Shown here: positions 1 through 10,422 of the stretch, one piece after another
Numbering within the stretch: the first letter of the stretch is position 1
Layout of the letters: every line of letters begins with the position of its first letter
Assembly: GCA_963921825.1 (NCBI GenBank)
Contig: OY997596.1
Coordinates: forward strand, 36,261,932 to 36,325,931
Origin: Erodium maritimum
Taxonomy: Eukaryota; Streptophyta; Magnoliopsida; Geraniales; Geraniaceae
Length of the DNA: 64,000 nt
Direction: 5' to 3'
Translations under genes and position numbers: made by a program
Notes under the pieces: model-generated
What the model was told of the DNA's origin: nothing
The model's database searches: none
Seen by the model: only the letters and a program-made list of their open reading frames with translations

Positions 1-229
1 CAAAACTTATTCAATATGCTACTTGATAGATAGATCTTGAAAAAAGAAAGTTTTTGGCGCAAGAAAAAATTAAATCGGAGTTGAAACGAAGCGGGAAAGA
101 TCAAAATAAGAAACTTGGTGAAAAAAAAAAAAATAAGCCATGCGAAAATCGCAGCCCTTGGGCAATATGCGATTCCAAAGTTGGGATTAAGTCGTATTTC
201 GTATTTAAAGATTGTGTTGTACCTGAAAG

Positions 230-230
<1 letters not shown>
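1..230. other. AT-rich DNA ending in a MITE terminus
   Basis: No gene is visible here. Bases about 212-230 read GTTGTACCTGAAAGC, which matches inverted the terminal motif (TCAGGTACAAAC) of the foldback elements that follow. This suggests the right end of a further, mostly unrecognised element abutting the first (TA)n tract. The 79-codon open frame here runs through the microsatellite and is not credible. Confidence 0.4.

Positions 231-265
<35 letters not shown>
231..265. repeat. (TA)n microsatellite
   Basis: About 17 TA dinucleotides. It lies between the terminus at 212-230 and the next foldback element, so it looks like a target-site or terminal microsatellite of this element group. Confidence 0.9.
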
Positions 266-268
<3 letters not shown>

Positions 269-500
269 AGCTTTCAGGTGCAAATTTCCTTAAAATACAA
301 ACGGTGCGAACCATGTAAATATACGGAAATAAAATGTAATTACAAATTATTTTTGTAGATTTACATTTCCGATTTACATTTACGTTAGACCATTTTATTT
401 TTGATTTACATAAACAAAATATAATATCTCTAAAATAAAATGTAATTACATTTTTTTTCCGCATATTTACATGGGGTTCGCATATTTGTATCCTAAGAGT

Positions 501-502
<2 letters not shown>
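266..502. mobile_element. Foldback MITE 1, TA-microsatellite flanked
   Basis: A non-coding element of about 240 bp. The left arm (293-330, AATACAAACGGTGCGAACC, then ATGTAAATATACGG) pairs with the right arm (460-492, CCGCATATTTACATGGGG, then TTCGCATATTTGTAT). The outer left end carries TCAGGTGCAAA, related to the termini of the next two elements. It is bounded on both sides by (TA)n. The superfamily is not assigned. The arrangement recalls rice Micron elements that insert in (TA)n. Confidence 0.65.

Positions 503-562
<60 letters not shown>
503..562. repeat. (TA)n microsatellite
   Basis: About 30 uninterrupted TA units separate MITE 1 from MITE 2. Confidence 0.95.
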
Positions 563-568
<6 letters not shown>

Positions 569-925
569 CTATGCAGTAAAAACCACCCTTATTGTGCAAA
601 CTACGAACTCACCAGGTGCTGACACGTGGCGCGCACAGTGCTGATAGTTTGCGCAACACGGTGCTAATAGTTTGCGCGCACAATGCTGATAGTTTGCACT
701 TGTGCTAAACTATTAGCACCATGCTGCGCAAACTATCAGCACTGTGCGCGCCACGTGTCAGCACATGGTGAGTTCGTATTTTGCACAATAAGGTGCGATG
801 TTTTATATATTTATTGTCCACGTGTCAGCATCTGGTGCGCTCTGCTGACATCACTTTTGGGGGATCCTATGGCTCTCGTGGGTTCGTAGTTTGCACAATA
901 AGGGGGGTTTGTACCTGATACCAAC
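563..925. mobile_element. Foldback MITE 2 with long imperfect hairpin
   Basis: Terminal inverted repeats: the left end has CACCCTTATTGTGCAAACTA, then CGAACTCACC. The right end has GGGTTCGTAGTTTGCACAAT, then AAGG. The arms run nearly to the centre, so the whole 363-bp element can fold into a hairpin. The inner arms repeat GCTGATAGTTTGCGC-like units and CCACGTGTCAGCA, which contains a CACGTG G-box core. It is flanked by (TA)n. Short open frames inside are artefacts of the repeat. Confidence 0.75.
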
Positions 926-937
926 TATATATATATA
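926..937. repeat. Short (TA)n spacer
   Basis: TATATATATA-type spacer separating MITE 2 from MITE 3. Confidence 0.8.
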
Positions 938-1304
938 GGGTTGATATCAAATACAAACCACCCCTTATTGTGCAAACTACGAACTCACCAGGTGCTGACA
1001 CGTGGATGCGCGCGCTGCTGGTGCGCGCGCACAGTGCTGACACGTGGCGCGCATAGTGCTAATAGTTTGGGCGCACAGTGCTAACAGTTTGGCACTGTGC
1101 TAAACTATTAGCACTGTGCACGCCAAACTATTAGCACCGTGCGCGCGCGTGGTCAACACGCTCACGCGCGCGGGCAGAGGCGCGCGCGAATCTGCCACGT
1201 GTCAGCATCGCGCGCGCTCTGCTGACGTCACTTTGACCGCATCCTGTGGCTTAGATTGGTTCGTAGTTTGCACAATAAGGATGGTTTTTACTGGATAGCT
1301 ACCT
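938..1304. mobile_element. Foldback MITE 3, same family as MITE 2
   Basis: The left end has AAACCACCCCTTATTGTGCA, then AACTACGAAC. The right end has GGTTCGTAGTTTGCACAATA, then AGGATGG. The same CACGTG-containing inner arms and GCGCGC runs are present. It is followed by a further (TA)n tract at about 1303-1318. It belongs to the same family as 563-925, with diverged arms. Confidence 0.75.
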
Positions 1305-1655
1305 TATATATATATATAATTAGCTCATATAATTATATGTTATTAATTAAAAAAACTTATTTATTGAAAAATGCCAAAGAACTTTCGTCTCCAAACAAAG
1401 TTCTCTCAAATATTAACTTCAATCTAATATCACATTAATCCATATATATAACTATATACAACTAAGAATTAACAACTTCAAACACTTCTAGTGGTAAACT
1501 ACTAGATGGACTAAAGGCTTAAGATGTATTTTTCATCTTTTTGTTTTCAGTTTAAGCCAAATTATCGAGCCTAGCTCTGAAGTTGTAAACCATTATCTAG
1601 GCTTAACAGATAGGTTTAAGCTGCAATTCCAAATCGAAGATATTGTTTTGCAAGT
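1305..1655. other. Non-coding AT-rich spacer
   Basis: No coding, RNA or repeat feature recognised apart from short TA runs near 1303-1318 and 1442-1450. Confidence 0.6.
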
Positions 1656-2810
1656 TCAAATTTCATTAATTTCTGATGCGAAATACAAAACGTTGTACTC
1701 ATAATCTCCAAATTTAGTCCAAATGTTCTCGATGAAGTCATCCTTGAGATGGTTATGCATTTCTCGATCATGGATCCTTGGTTCAACATCCATGATCCTT
1801 ATGATGTTCATCGTCGGAGGGGGGCCCCGACAGGTCGGTGCGGCTGATACACCCACATTCTTAAACGGATCAATGGGGGTATGGATACCGTTCATTATCA
1901 AAAATCATGTTGTGGAGGATAATACAATCAGTAATGATCATTGTGACTGAGTTCCTATCTCACATTCGGCTCAGACGAGTGATGATATGAAAATGAGCTT
2001 CTAAAACTCCAAATTGTCCTTTGATATTCTTCCTCACCGCCTCTTAACAAAACACTTTTGCTTTGGAAATTGTGGACATGGTATTGCTTCATAAATGCAG
2101 CTCAAAGAGGATATATACCATCATTCAAGTAATAAGGGGTTGTGTACTCATTATTGTTCACCGTAAAATAGACCGGTTGAGCGAATCCTTGAAGCACATG
2201 TGCAAAAAAACATTGACTTATTCAACACATTAATGTCATTGTTCGAGTTTGGGGTGCCGAGATACACGTTCCATATCCATATGTTATGGGATGCAATGTC
2301 TTCCAGCATAATTGTATGGACGTTCCCATTGTTTCTCTGTGAGAATTCTGCATCCCAAGTTATCAAACAATTCTTCCACTCCCAGTGCATGTAATCGAGA
2401 CTCCTTAACATCCTCAGAAATCCGCTTGCTTCATTGATTTGTAATAAACAACGAACATCTTCTTCGTTTTGGTGTCATAAATATGTTTGGCCGAGAATCT
2501 TGATGACGCCCAAGTAGGACTTCGGGACGGACTCCAAAACAGTTGTAACGACCATTGACAAGTACTCATCAACAAAATCATCGATCGATCCATAACATAG
2601 TTGAATAAGTGATGCCATGCATTTCTAGCGTGAAGAGAAGCTGGCCTTCCCTCGAGTATTAAGTAGTTGAAGAAAATATGTGTACCACTCACTCAATGAA
2701 TCCATGATGTGTATGAAAAGTGCCTTCGACGTCGAGAAATGACGGAGGAATTGACGTACGTTGTACATCGGATTTGGAGAGAAGTAGTCAGCCATGAGTT
2801 ATTCATGTCC
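1656..2810 (-). pseudogene. PIF/Harbinger DDE transposase relic
   Basis: Read on the minus strand, blocks typical of plant Harbinger (HARBI1/ALP1-like) nucleases occur in order. The N-terminal block near 2706-2790 contains SDYFSPNPMYNVRQFLRHF. At 2380-2450, NEASGFLRMLRSLDYMHWEW holds the first catalytic Asp in SLDYMHW. At 2200-2260, LGTPNSNNDINVL holds the second Asp. At 1930-2030 come FGVLEAHFHIITRLSRM and then CIILHNMIFDNE. The C-terminal block at 1710-1750 is HNHLKDDFIENIWTKFG. The gene is dead. For example, TATTTATGACACC near 2478-2490 puts a stop where the family has YLR, there is a TGA near 1953, and frames shift between blocks. No terminal repeats were located. Confidence 0.85.
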
Positions 2811-3265
2811 TTCCACTTGCTACTATCTATCCAATTCTTCTGTGCTCTCGCAATAGAGGTTGAACTTCCAGACGCCTTATCTTATTCCTTGTATGAGACC
2901 TGTACCGCTATCCGTTCCTCCATCCTCTTCCTCATGCTTCGTGTCATGTCCTCTACACTGAGATTTATATGTGCCACAACCAGGTTTCTGGGCTGGTGTA
3001 GTGTCCAAGATGGCCTTAGGCCACCGGACCACCAGGCTCAAAGCCCTACTCTTCTACTCTTCGATCTTCTTATTCACTTGGTTGTTCACACTCTTCTGTT
3101 CAAAGTGCTATAGTTGAAGATGCTACAGTCCTGTATGGCGTTCTTCAGTTATCTCATGGAGCTCTTCTTCATCAGCTGGCTGTGGATGGTGTAATCTTTA
3201 TGGTTCTCGGTGTTGTGTTCAGGGTGTTCTTAACATAGATCATCGAACCACTGCTTTGCTCTTGG
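2811..3265. other. Spacer between Harbinger relic and LINE ORF1
   Basis: No intact gene. It probably includes the LINE 5' UTR (roughly 3110-3265), whose exact start I cannot fix. At 2945-2984, on the minus strand, there is a 24-bp exact match (about 38 bp with 3 mismatches) to LINE ORF1 bases 4142-4180. The 134-codon plus-strand frame at 2709-3113 has no recognisable domain and overlaps the transposase relic, so it is not called. Confidence 0.5.
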
Positions 3266-5806
3266 TTGATTCAGTCAGGAAGATTAGTTTATCTGCTTCA
3301 AATCTTGGAAGGAAACTCAATAGCAATGTCTGCTACCCTTACATTACAGGAGCTCTGTGGAGACAACAATCAATATTCAACTTGGCAGCATAAGAAAAGT
3401 ACCAAAAGAAATGGAAGGAAGAAGAGACATCTCTCTGTTTCGTCTTCAGATAGAACGCAACAATACTCCCCTGGGGGTCGAACAAAGTGGATCGATGGGC
3501 AAAAACAGTTCTATGACAAGCATTTTCAACCTGTGGGTTCGGACACTGATCAAACTCCTGAGATTGAAAGGGGCAGGGTCTCTGAAGATGGTTTACAGAT
3601 ACAAAGAGGGAAGCTATGCTCTAAGGTGGTCTCGACCCTTCATGGACACCATCTTGTGGCTACAATTGAAGACTCTTCCTCCCTTGGCTTTCCCCCTCCG
3701 GGCTTCGAAGCTGGCAAGCTTGGAATAGATTTGAGAAAAAGACATATGGTTCAGCACAACCCAGGTTTGCACACCAAACCTTTCACAATATTCATCTGCA
3801 ACTTGCCTCCTATAGCCAATGCTATATGGCTGGAAAATCTCTGTGGTAAAGCCAGTGGATTCAAAAAAGCTCTGGTTTCTGAAAAACCAAATGCAAATGG
3901 CAACTGGTATGGATTTATTTACTTCAGCTCTGAGGAGGACAGACAAAAGGCAATTCTAACTTACGATGGAAGAGTGGTGGAGGGTTATAAACTCTTTGTA
4001 ACAAAGGATTGGGACAAAAAACCTGTTATATCTGCAAAGAAGCAATATCATTCCCAGTTTCAGACTCTCTCTTATGAATATTTTGTTCATAAAGGATCCT
4101 TCGTAGTAAAAAATGAGGGTTTCTTAATCAGATCCCATCTGGCTGTGGCACATATAAATCTCAGTGTTGAAGACATCAGAAGAGAGTTAGATGTTCATCA
4201 GGAAGCTGCAAATATAGAATTGAAATCCCTGGGTAATAAGGTAGTTCTTATCCACTGCTCTGAAGACTCATTTGATAATCAGTTGAAGGAAGATGGAGGA
4301 TTATGGTTCAAAGATTGGCTCACCTTCCTTCCTGGTCTTCAAAATCTTTGCCATAAAGGAGGATCCTTTAGATGGATAGCCATTCATGGAATACCTTTCC
4401 AAGGCTGGTGTGATGAAACATTCCAAGCTTCAGTAGCTGATCAAGGTGTCATTGTATATACTCATCCACACACCTCAAGAGGAACTCATATTGATATTGC
4501 ATATGTATTAGTGCATAGCTTCAAGCTGGGGGAGTTTTCAGAACAAGTATCAGTTTCTATTGGAAGGAAAGATTTTATGGTTTGGATACATTCTATACCT
4601 TTATCATCTCTCCCAACATTCCCTCTCCCCTCCTCAGATTATTCAGCATCTGAGTCAACAGACATTGATCAGAGGTCTGAGGGCAACATTATTACCTTAG
4701 TTTCTGAGGAATTGGGGACTCCTATTATTGAAGATGTTCCTAGCCAACAACTCCATATCCAACACCCTGTGCCAACCACTACTACATTAACTCCTTCACC
4801 TACCTTGGAGCTGGGAAGTGATTTAATGAGGAACATTGATACTCCTGTCTTAACCTCTCAGATGGGATTAACTGCCTCAGACAGGAAATTCTCTTCTCAG
4901 TCTGATTCTATCTTGGCTTTTTTAGTGGTACCTGATTCACTAGACTCCTCATTACCCTCTGCCCCTATTGTGAAGAGCTTTGATCCCAATCTGATTGCTA
5001 CAGTGCCTGTTCAAGTGAGTTCCTCTATTCAATTTCAAATTGCAGAACAACAATTATCTTTGGCGCCAATTTTGCGGGAATCATTAGCTGTAGGCAACAC
5101 AATTCCTGCCTCCAATTTTGCTAATCAAGCAACAGTGTTACCAAGACCTTTGGATAAATCTATTACACCAGGTTCACTACACACAATTATGAATATTTCA
5201 AGCCAAGAAAGGACAGCGTCTGAGGAGCATTTATTGGGAGAAAAATCCCTTTCTAGTCCCTTACTATCAACTGATCTCCCAAGGATCTCTCCATTAATGG
5301 AGTCTGACATTAGAAGGAATTTTGGTCCCTCTCACACTTCCATTTGCAGCACAATAGGGTTGGATCTAATCAACAGTAAAGACATCCCCTTCTCTCCTCC
5401 AACACTACAACAAGAAGATGATTTGTTTGATAAAACTCTCCTCCAGACTCAAATTAATGAGGCCTCTGATCTTCTAGGCTTCAGTGCTGAGATACCTGCT
5501 CAAAAAATCAATCTCAAAGCTAAAAAGAAGAAGAAAACTGTCAAGGCCACTACTTCCAAAACTCCTCATGCATATACAACAGGGTCCAAGTTGAAAGAGA
5601 CAGAGGTTGAACCCATTCCCAGTCCAGCTTCAATTCAAATCACACCTGTGGATTTAGCTATCTCCACTGCCAAGAATAATCATGCACTAGCCAAGAAAGC
5701 ATGGGACTTTGGGAAAGCTATTGGGTTGAAAGCTCAGGTAGATGATCAAGTTATTATTCAGCAATTGGAAGGCTTGGATGAATTCAGGAATCATTCAGTG
5801 CTATAA
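3266..5806 (+). CDS. LINE ORF1 protein with RRM domain
   Basis: Open for 846 codons, so it is intact as ORF1. The methionine at 3326 (MSATLTLQELCG) may be the true start, because the first 20 residues look like UTR. An RRM covers about residues 172-250, with RNP2-like IFICNLP and RNP1-like WYGFIYFSS. A second region at about 275-440 (HLAVAHINLSVEDIRREL, then GSFRWIAIHGIPFQGW, then AYVLVHSFKLGEFSEQV) resembles the DUF4283-like half of plant L1 ORF1. A long Ser/Thr/Pro-rich linker follows, then a Lys-rich KAKKKKKTVKA stretch near residue 755 and a C-terminal KKAWDFGKAIGL motif. Its expected role is to bind LINE RNA in the retrotransposition particle. The open frame contrasts with the decayed ORF2 downstream. 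Confidence 0.85.
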   Translation: MIQSGRLVYLLQILEGNSIAMSATLTLQELCGDNNQYSTWQHKKSTKRNGRKKRHLSVSSSDRTQQYSPGGRTKWIDGQKQFYDKHFQPVGSDTDQTPEIERGRVSEDGLQIQRGKLCSKVVSTLHGHHLVATIEDSSSLGFPPPGFEAGKLGIDLRKRHMVQHNPGLHTKPFTIFICNLPPIANAIWLENLCGKASGFKKALVSEKPNANGNWYGFIYFSSEEDRQKAILTYDGRVVEGYKLFVTKDWDKKPVISAKKQYHSQFQTLSYEYFVHKGSFVVKNEGFLIRSHLAVAHINLSVEDIRRELDVHQEAANIELKSLGNKVVLIHCSEDSFDNQLKEDGGLWFKDWLTFLPGLQNLCHKGGSFRWIAIHGIPFQGWCDETFQASVADQGVIVYTHPHTSRGTHIDIAYVLVHSFKLGEFSEQVSVSIGRKDFMVWIHSIPLSSLPTFPLPSSDYSASESTDIDQRSEGNIITLVSEELGTPIIEDVPSQQLHIQHPVPTTTTLTPSPTLELGSDLMRNIDTPVLTSQMGLTASDRKFSSQSDSILAFLVVPDSLDSSLPSAPIVKSFDPNLIATVPVQVSSSIQFQIAEQQLSLAPILRESLAVGNTIPASNFANQATVLPRPLDKSITPGSLHTIMNISSQERTASEEHLLGEKSLSSPLLSTDLPRISPLMESDIRRNFGPSHTSICSTIGLDLINSKDIPFSPPTLQQEDDLFDKTLLQTQINEASDLLGFSAEIPAQKINLKAKKKKKTVKATTSKTPHAYTTGSKLKETEVEPIPSPASIQITPVDLAISTAKNNHALAKKAWDFGKAIGLKAQVDDQVIIQQLEGLDEFRNHSVL

Positions 5807-5908
5807 GAAGAAGAATCAGACGAGGAGTTCTTATATCTTGACAAAGATATTGACACTGAGTTACTAGTGGAGCCTCAGAACTCCAAACCCTCTCATCATT
5901 AAGCTACC

Positions 5909-8900
5909 ATGAAATTCCTCTCATGGAATGTGAGAGGGATCTCTTCTCAGCAAAAGAAGAGATGTTTCAATCTTTTGGTCACCATATAAGTTCCATCTTT
6001 CATTATGCTGCAAGAATAAAAAATGAATGATATCCCCAATATCTTTCTCAGGCTATGTGGTTTATCAAGAGGGTGAGATATGGATTATATTGATGCTGAA
6101 TAAAATGCATGAGGCATCATATCTATATGGAAAACAAAGGAGTTTATCATCAATTACACAATCAAAGAGCCTGGAGCCCTACTTTGGTTTGGTTCTGAAA
6201 CAAATTCAAATAGGCCTTGTTGCTTCATCAACATATATGCACCAAGCACAACTACAGGAAGGAGAACATTACGGCTAAAATTGCAGGAGTACTTATCTAA
6301 TCTGGATCCAACTGATCTGGTTCTATTGGGGGGAGACTTTAATGCCATCACAACAATTGAGGAAAAGGGCTAGCCAAAGAGGAGGAACTGATATGATTTT
6401 CTTACAGGAATTCATCCACAACATGGGGATAATCAATTTACCTTTAAAAGGAGGCAAATATACATGGTTTGGAGGACACTTAAAAGGATCCAGAATTGAT
6501 AGATTTCTGGTGTCCCCAGAATTCCTAGAGGCATTCAACTCTCTAACACAAGCCTGCCTTCCAAGAACCATATCTAATCACAGACCTCTCATACTGTATG
6601 ATGACCAAGTTAATTGGGGACCAAGACCCTTTAAGTTTCTGAATGTGTGGACAGAAGGCAATAGATTCATCCCTGCTGTAAAAACCTTTTGGGAGTCATA
6701 TTCAATCTTAGGCCAACCTTATTATGTCCTATGGATGAAGCTAAAACTACTTAAAGCTGATCTCAAGGTGTGGAACTCTCAAGTCTTTGGATATTTGGAA
6801 AAGCATATTGCAACTCTTACAAAGGCTGTGGATGATTTGGATATTATTAGTGAGAGCAGATCTTTATCTCCCTCAGAATACTCAGTCAGAGGAGCCTTCA
6901 AAGCCACACTAATCCAAAAGTACAAAGCACTATCAAAATTATGGAGTCAAAAGGCTAGAAGAAAATGGTTTGATGATGGTGATAGAGGTTCTAAATATTT
7001 CCATAGGCTTGCCAACTACAGGGCTACTACAAATAAAATCTCAGTCATATGGGATAATGGTCAACTTCTTTCCTCTCCCTCAGAGATTAAAATAGCTACT
7101 GAAAAGCATTTTGCCAACAGATTCAAAGCTACTCCCACCAATGATCTATCACTCTCAGAGCTGCCCTTCTCATCCTTATCAACTGATCAAGCCAACTGGT
7201 TAGAAAGTCCTTTCCTAAAAGAAGAAACCTTGAAAGCAATCATGGCCTGCATCCTAGAAAAAGCAATTGTACCAGATGGTTATACTCTCAAATTTTTTCA
7301 ACTGTGTTGGCCAATCATTAAACAAGATTTTATGCTATTTGTACAGGAGTTCTTCAGAACAGGTCAATTAGTAAAAGGTCTAAATTCCTCCTTCCTCACT
7401 CTAATTCCAAAAAATGCTGCTCCTCTGACCTTTGATGATTTTAGGCCCATTAGCCTAATGGGAGGTCCTTACAAAATCATTTCCAAGCTAATCTCCTCCA
7501 GATTGAGACAAGTGATGGATGGCCTTGTTGGTGATGAGCAATCTGGCTTCATTGCTGGGAGACAAATTTCAGATGGGATCCTTATAGCCTCAGAAGTAGT
7601 TCAACAACTCAAAACAAATCATCAGAAAGCAGTGATCTTCAAGGCAGATTTTGAAAAAGCCTTTGACAAAGTAAGCTGGAGCTTCATCATGCAAGTTCTA
7701 ACAAGAATGGGGTTTGGCTCTAGATGGAGAATGTGGGTAATATCATGTTTAAGAGCAAATGTCTCAGTGTTGATCAATGGATCACCAAGTCCTGACTTCC
7801 AAATGTCTAGAGGTCTAAGACAAGGGTGTGCCATCTCTCCTCTCCTATTTGTAATTGTAGCTGAAGCACTCAACCAGATCATGAAAAATGGAATACATGC
7901 AAATCTCCTCAAAGGAATTCAAGTGGGCTCAACTGGTCCAACAATATCCCATCTCCAGTTTGCTGATGATACAGTCTTTTTCCTTCAAGCCCAGCAAAAC
8001 AGTGCTATGGCCCTCAAGTTTGCATTATCATTATTTCATCTGGCCACTGGACTTGCAGTTAATTTTGATAAATCAGTGTTGATCCCTATTAATTTGGAAG
8101 ATGAAGAACAACAAGAATGGTTATTGGCCTTGGGCTGCTCAGTAGGTACATTGCCTTTCAACTACTTGGGATTCCCTCTAGGGGCTAATCCTAGAAGAAT
8201 GATCACTTGGGAACCAATAATCAACAAGTTCAAGGCAACTCTCAGTCTTTGGCAAGCTAAACAATTATCTTTGGGGGGGAGGATAACACTCATCAATTCT
8301 ACTTTCAGTGCCCTGCCTCTCTACTACTTCTCCATAATAAAGGCCCCAAAGGGAGTTATCAAGATCATGGAATCTTGGCAGAGGAGGTTCCTGTGGCATG
8401 GAAAATCAGAGGCCAACTACTTCAGCAAGGTTAGATGGGATCAAGTCTGTAAACCCAAGAGCATGGGGGCTTGGGAATCAAAAGATTGGCCAACATGAAC
8501 ATTGCTCTACTAGCAAAGTGGTGGTGGAGATTTTCTTTGGAAAGAGACTCCTTGTGGAAATATGTGATATGTAGAAAATTTGGCTGGCAGAGTACTGAGT
8601 GGGATCTATCAAATTTTACTGAATTAGGAAATCAAAGCTTTATGAATCATGTACTAGCACTAAATGCTGATCCAGTATTTTCTGATCTCTTTGGTATAAA
8701 AGGGCTTGCTTGGAAATTGGGCTATGGGGATAGGATTTTCTTCTGGAAAGATATCTGGTGGGGAGATTTGGCACTCAAACATGTATTCCCAAGACTCTTC
8801 CTGCTCTCTCAAAATAAAAATATGATGGTGTCAGAAGCCAACTCAGGTGGAGTTTGGGATCTAAGCTTTAGAAGAACTCCTAGAGGTAGAGCTGAAAGTG

Positions 8901-9370
8901 ATTGGCTAGCCCTTCTTCAGATTCTTCAAAGTATCACACTCAATAGCCAACCCGACTTACTCATCTGGACTTGGGATGCAAAAGGCTTCTATGTTAAGAA
9001 ACTCTACTCTCTTATAGACAATCCTTCCTCAGCAAATGTGATTACTGCCAAGTGGACAAAATCAATTTGGGTCCCAGATATACCCCCTAAGATATCAGCT
9101 TTCAATTGGCTTGCTTGCTTGGATGCCATTCCCTTAAAGTGTTTTCTTGATTCAAGGGGGCTCTCACTCAACCTTCAACAACTAATATGCCCTATCTGCA
9201 ATAAGGACTTGGAAGATGGTCCTCATTTATTGTTACACTGTCTAATTGCTTGGAATGTCTGGGGTAAGGTCTTGGTCTGGTGGGGATTACATTGTGTGAT
9301 CCCTAAAACTGTCAAAGAACTTTTCATTATTTGGCCATCTTTGGTCAGCCTTATTCACAGGAAGAGTTAG
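5909..9370 (+). pseudogene. LINE ORF2 relic (endonuclease, RT, zf-RVT)
   Basis: It starts about 100 bp after ORF1 at ATG 5909 (MKFLSWNVRGISSQQKKR), the usual APE-endonuclease opening. Stops follow at once: TAA near 5987 and after LQE near 6017, with more up to 6340. The endonuclease GGDFNAI motif is at about 6330-6350, one frame off from the next segment. The reverse transcriptase lies in the open stretch 6342-8498, with FRPISLMGGPYKIISKLI, DFEKAFDKVSW, RGLRQGCAISPLLF and catalytic LQFADDTVFF all present. A one-base loss in the G run at 8465-8469 shifts frame. The downstream part (8471-9370) holds the zf-RVT region, with CPICNKDLEDGPHLLLHC. Not functional as it stands, though the RT core is well preserved. 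Confidence 0.88.
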
Positions 9371-10262
9371 CTTAGGATATTGCATATCTTGGAGAGTTTC
9401 TCAGATTTAGCTCAGCCTGTATATTCACTTGAGTTGGTTTAATTCACTTGGTGCTGAGATCCTGTCTTCTCTTCTTTGGGGGTTTGGGGTGGTGGTTGGG
9501 TCGGGATCCTGGTTGAGTGGCCTTTTTTTGTAAGCTTTCTTCTGTCCCTCCCTTTCTTTTGTCTGAGGTATTACTACCTCTGGGGGTTTGGTCTTTTTCC
9601 CTTTTTGAGTAGGGGTTTTGCTTGGTTTGTGTGGGGGTTCTCTTGGTGAGGAGTGTTTTTTCTTTCTTTGTGTCTGCTTGGTCTTCTTCTGCAGGTTCTC
9701 CCCTTCTCTTGGCTTCTGATTGCTGAACCTCAGGAAGCATTTCTGATCTCAATCTATGCTCAGAACTGTGAGCCTTTGCTTATTCGATGCTCTTGAATCC
9801 CTCTGCCTCTCACAACTTTTATGCAGATTTGGTTTCAATTCGCATTAGGATTCAATCGATTCCAATTGTCTACTTAATTAAGCTGAAGTGTGTGTGGATC
9901 TTACTCTTGATACTTAGGGTTTAATATCAGTTTTGGAGTGGTTGGGGTGTTGGATTTCGTTGTAATATCAGTTGGGGTTTTAAGATATGTTAGGCTGTAA
10001 TTCTAGGTGGGTAGCTTGGCTCGCAAGTAAGTTGGTTTGAATGGTGTGGGTAGCTTGCTTCGCAAGTCAGTCATTAGGTCATTAGGCTCCTTGTTCCTTT
10101 CTTGTGTCCCAAGTTATTGGTGCATTAAGATCATGGCTAGGGGTTCTTTGGTGATTTTTGTTTCCTCGGGGTTGAGTGTTTTCTTTCGTTTCATCTCTTG
10201 TAACTTCTCTTTCACCTCGAAAGAGGCTTAATTTAAATTTTCTTTGCCGATCAAAAAAAAAA
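9371..10262 (+). other. LINE 3' UTR and A-tail
   Basis: G/T-rich, non-coding plus strand. The terminal 45 bp (AAAGAGGCTTAATTTAAATT, then TTCTTTGCCGATC, then A11) recurs at 23745-23784 and, very short, at 32391-32429. This defines a shared 3' end that would be recognised by the reverse transcriptase. The minus-strand frame at 9444-9752 is a shadow. Confidence 0.7.
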
Positions 10263-10422
10263 ACTCGAGAATATATGTAATAATTTGAGATTTTCACTTG
10301 ACTGAGTGACGTCCAATATGAAGTTTTGTACAAAATTATTTTGAAAACAAATATGATAGGTCAAATCAATAAAATTTAGTACTTATGGTCTAAATCAAAG
10401 ATGGAGCCGTGGATTTTTTTTT

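Larger units (their letters stand above)
3266..10262 (+). mobile_element. L1-type LINE with RRM-containing ORF1
   Basis: Order: ORF1 (3266-5806) with an RRM, an ORF2 relic (5909-9370) with endonuclease, reverse transcriptase and zf-RVT regions, then a 3' UTR. The 3' UTR has a short hairpin (CCTCGAAAGAGG, about 10216) and ends TTTGCCGATC plus an A tract at 10250-10262. The RRM in ORF1 is the hallmark of the plant BNR subclade of L1, first described in Beta. The 5' end lies somewhere in 3110-3266. I found no TSD matching the sequence after the A tract (CTCGAGAATATATG). Confidence 0.85.
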
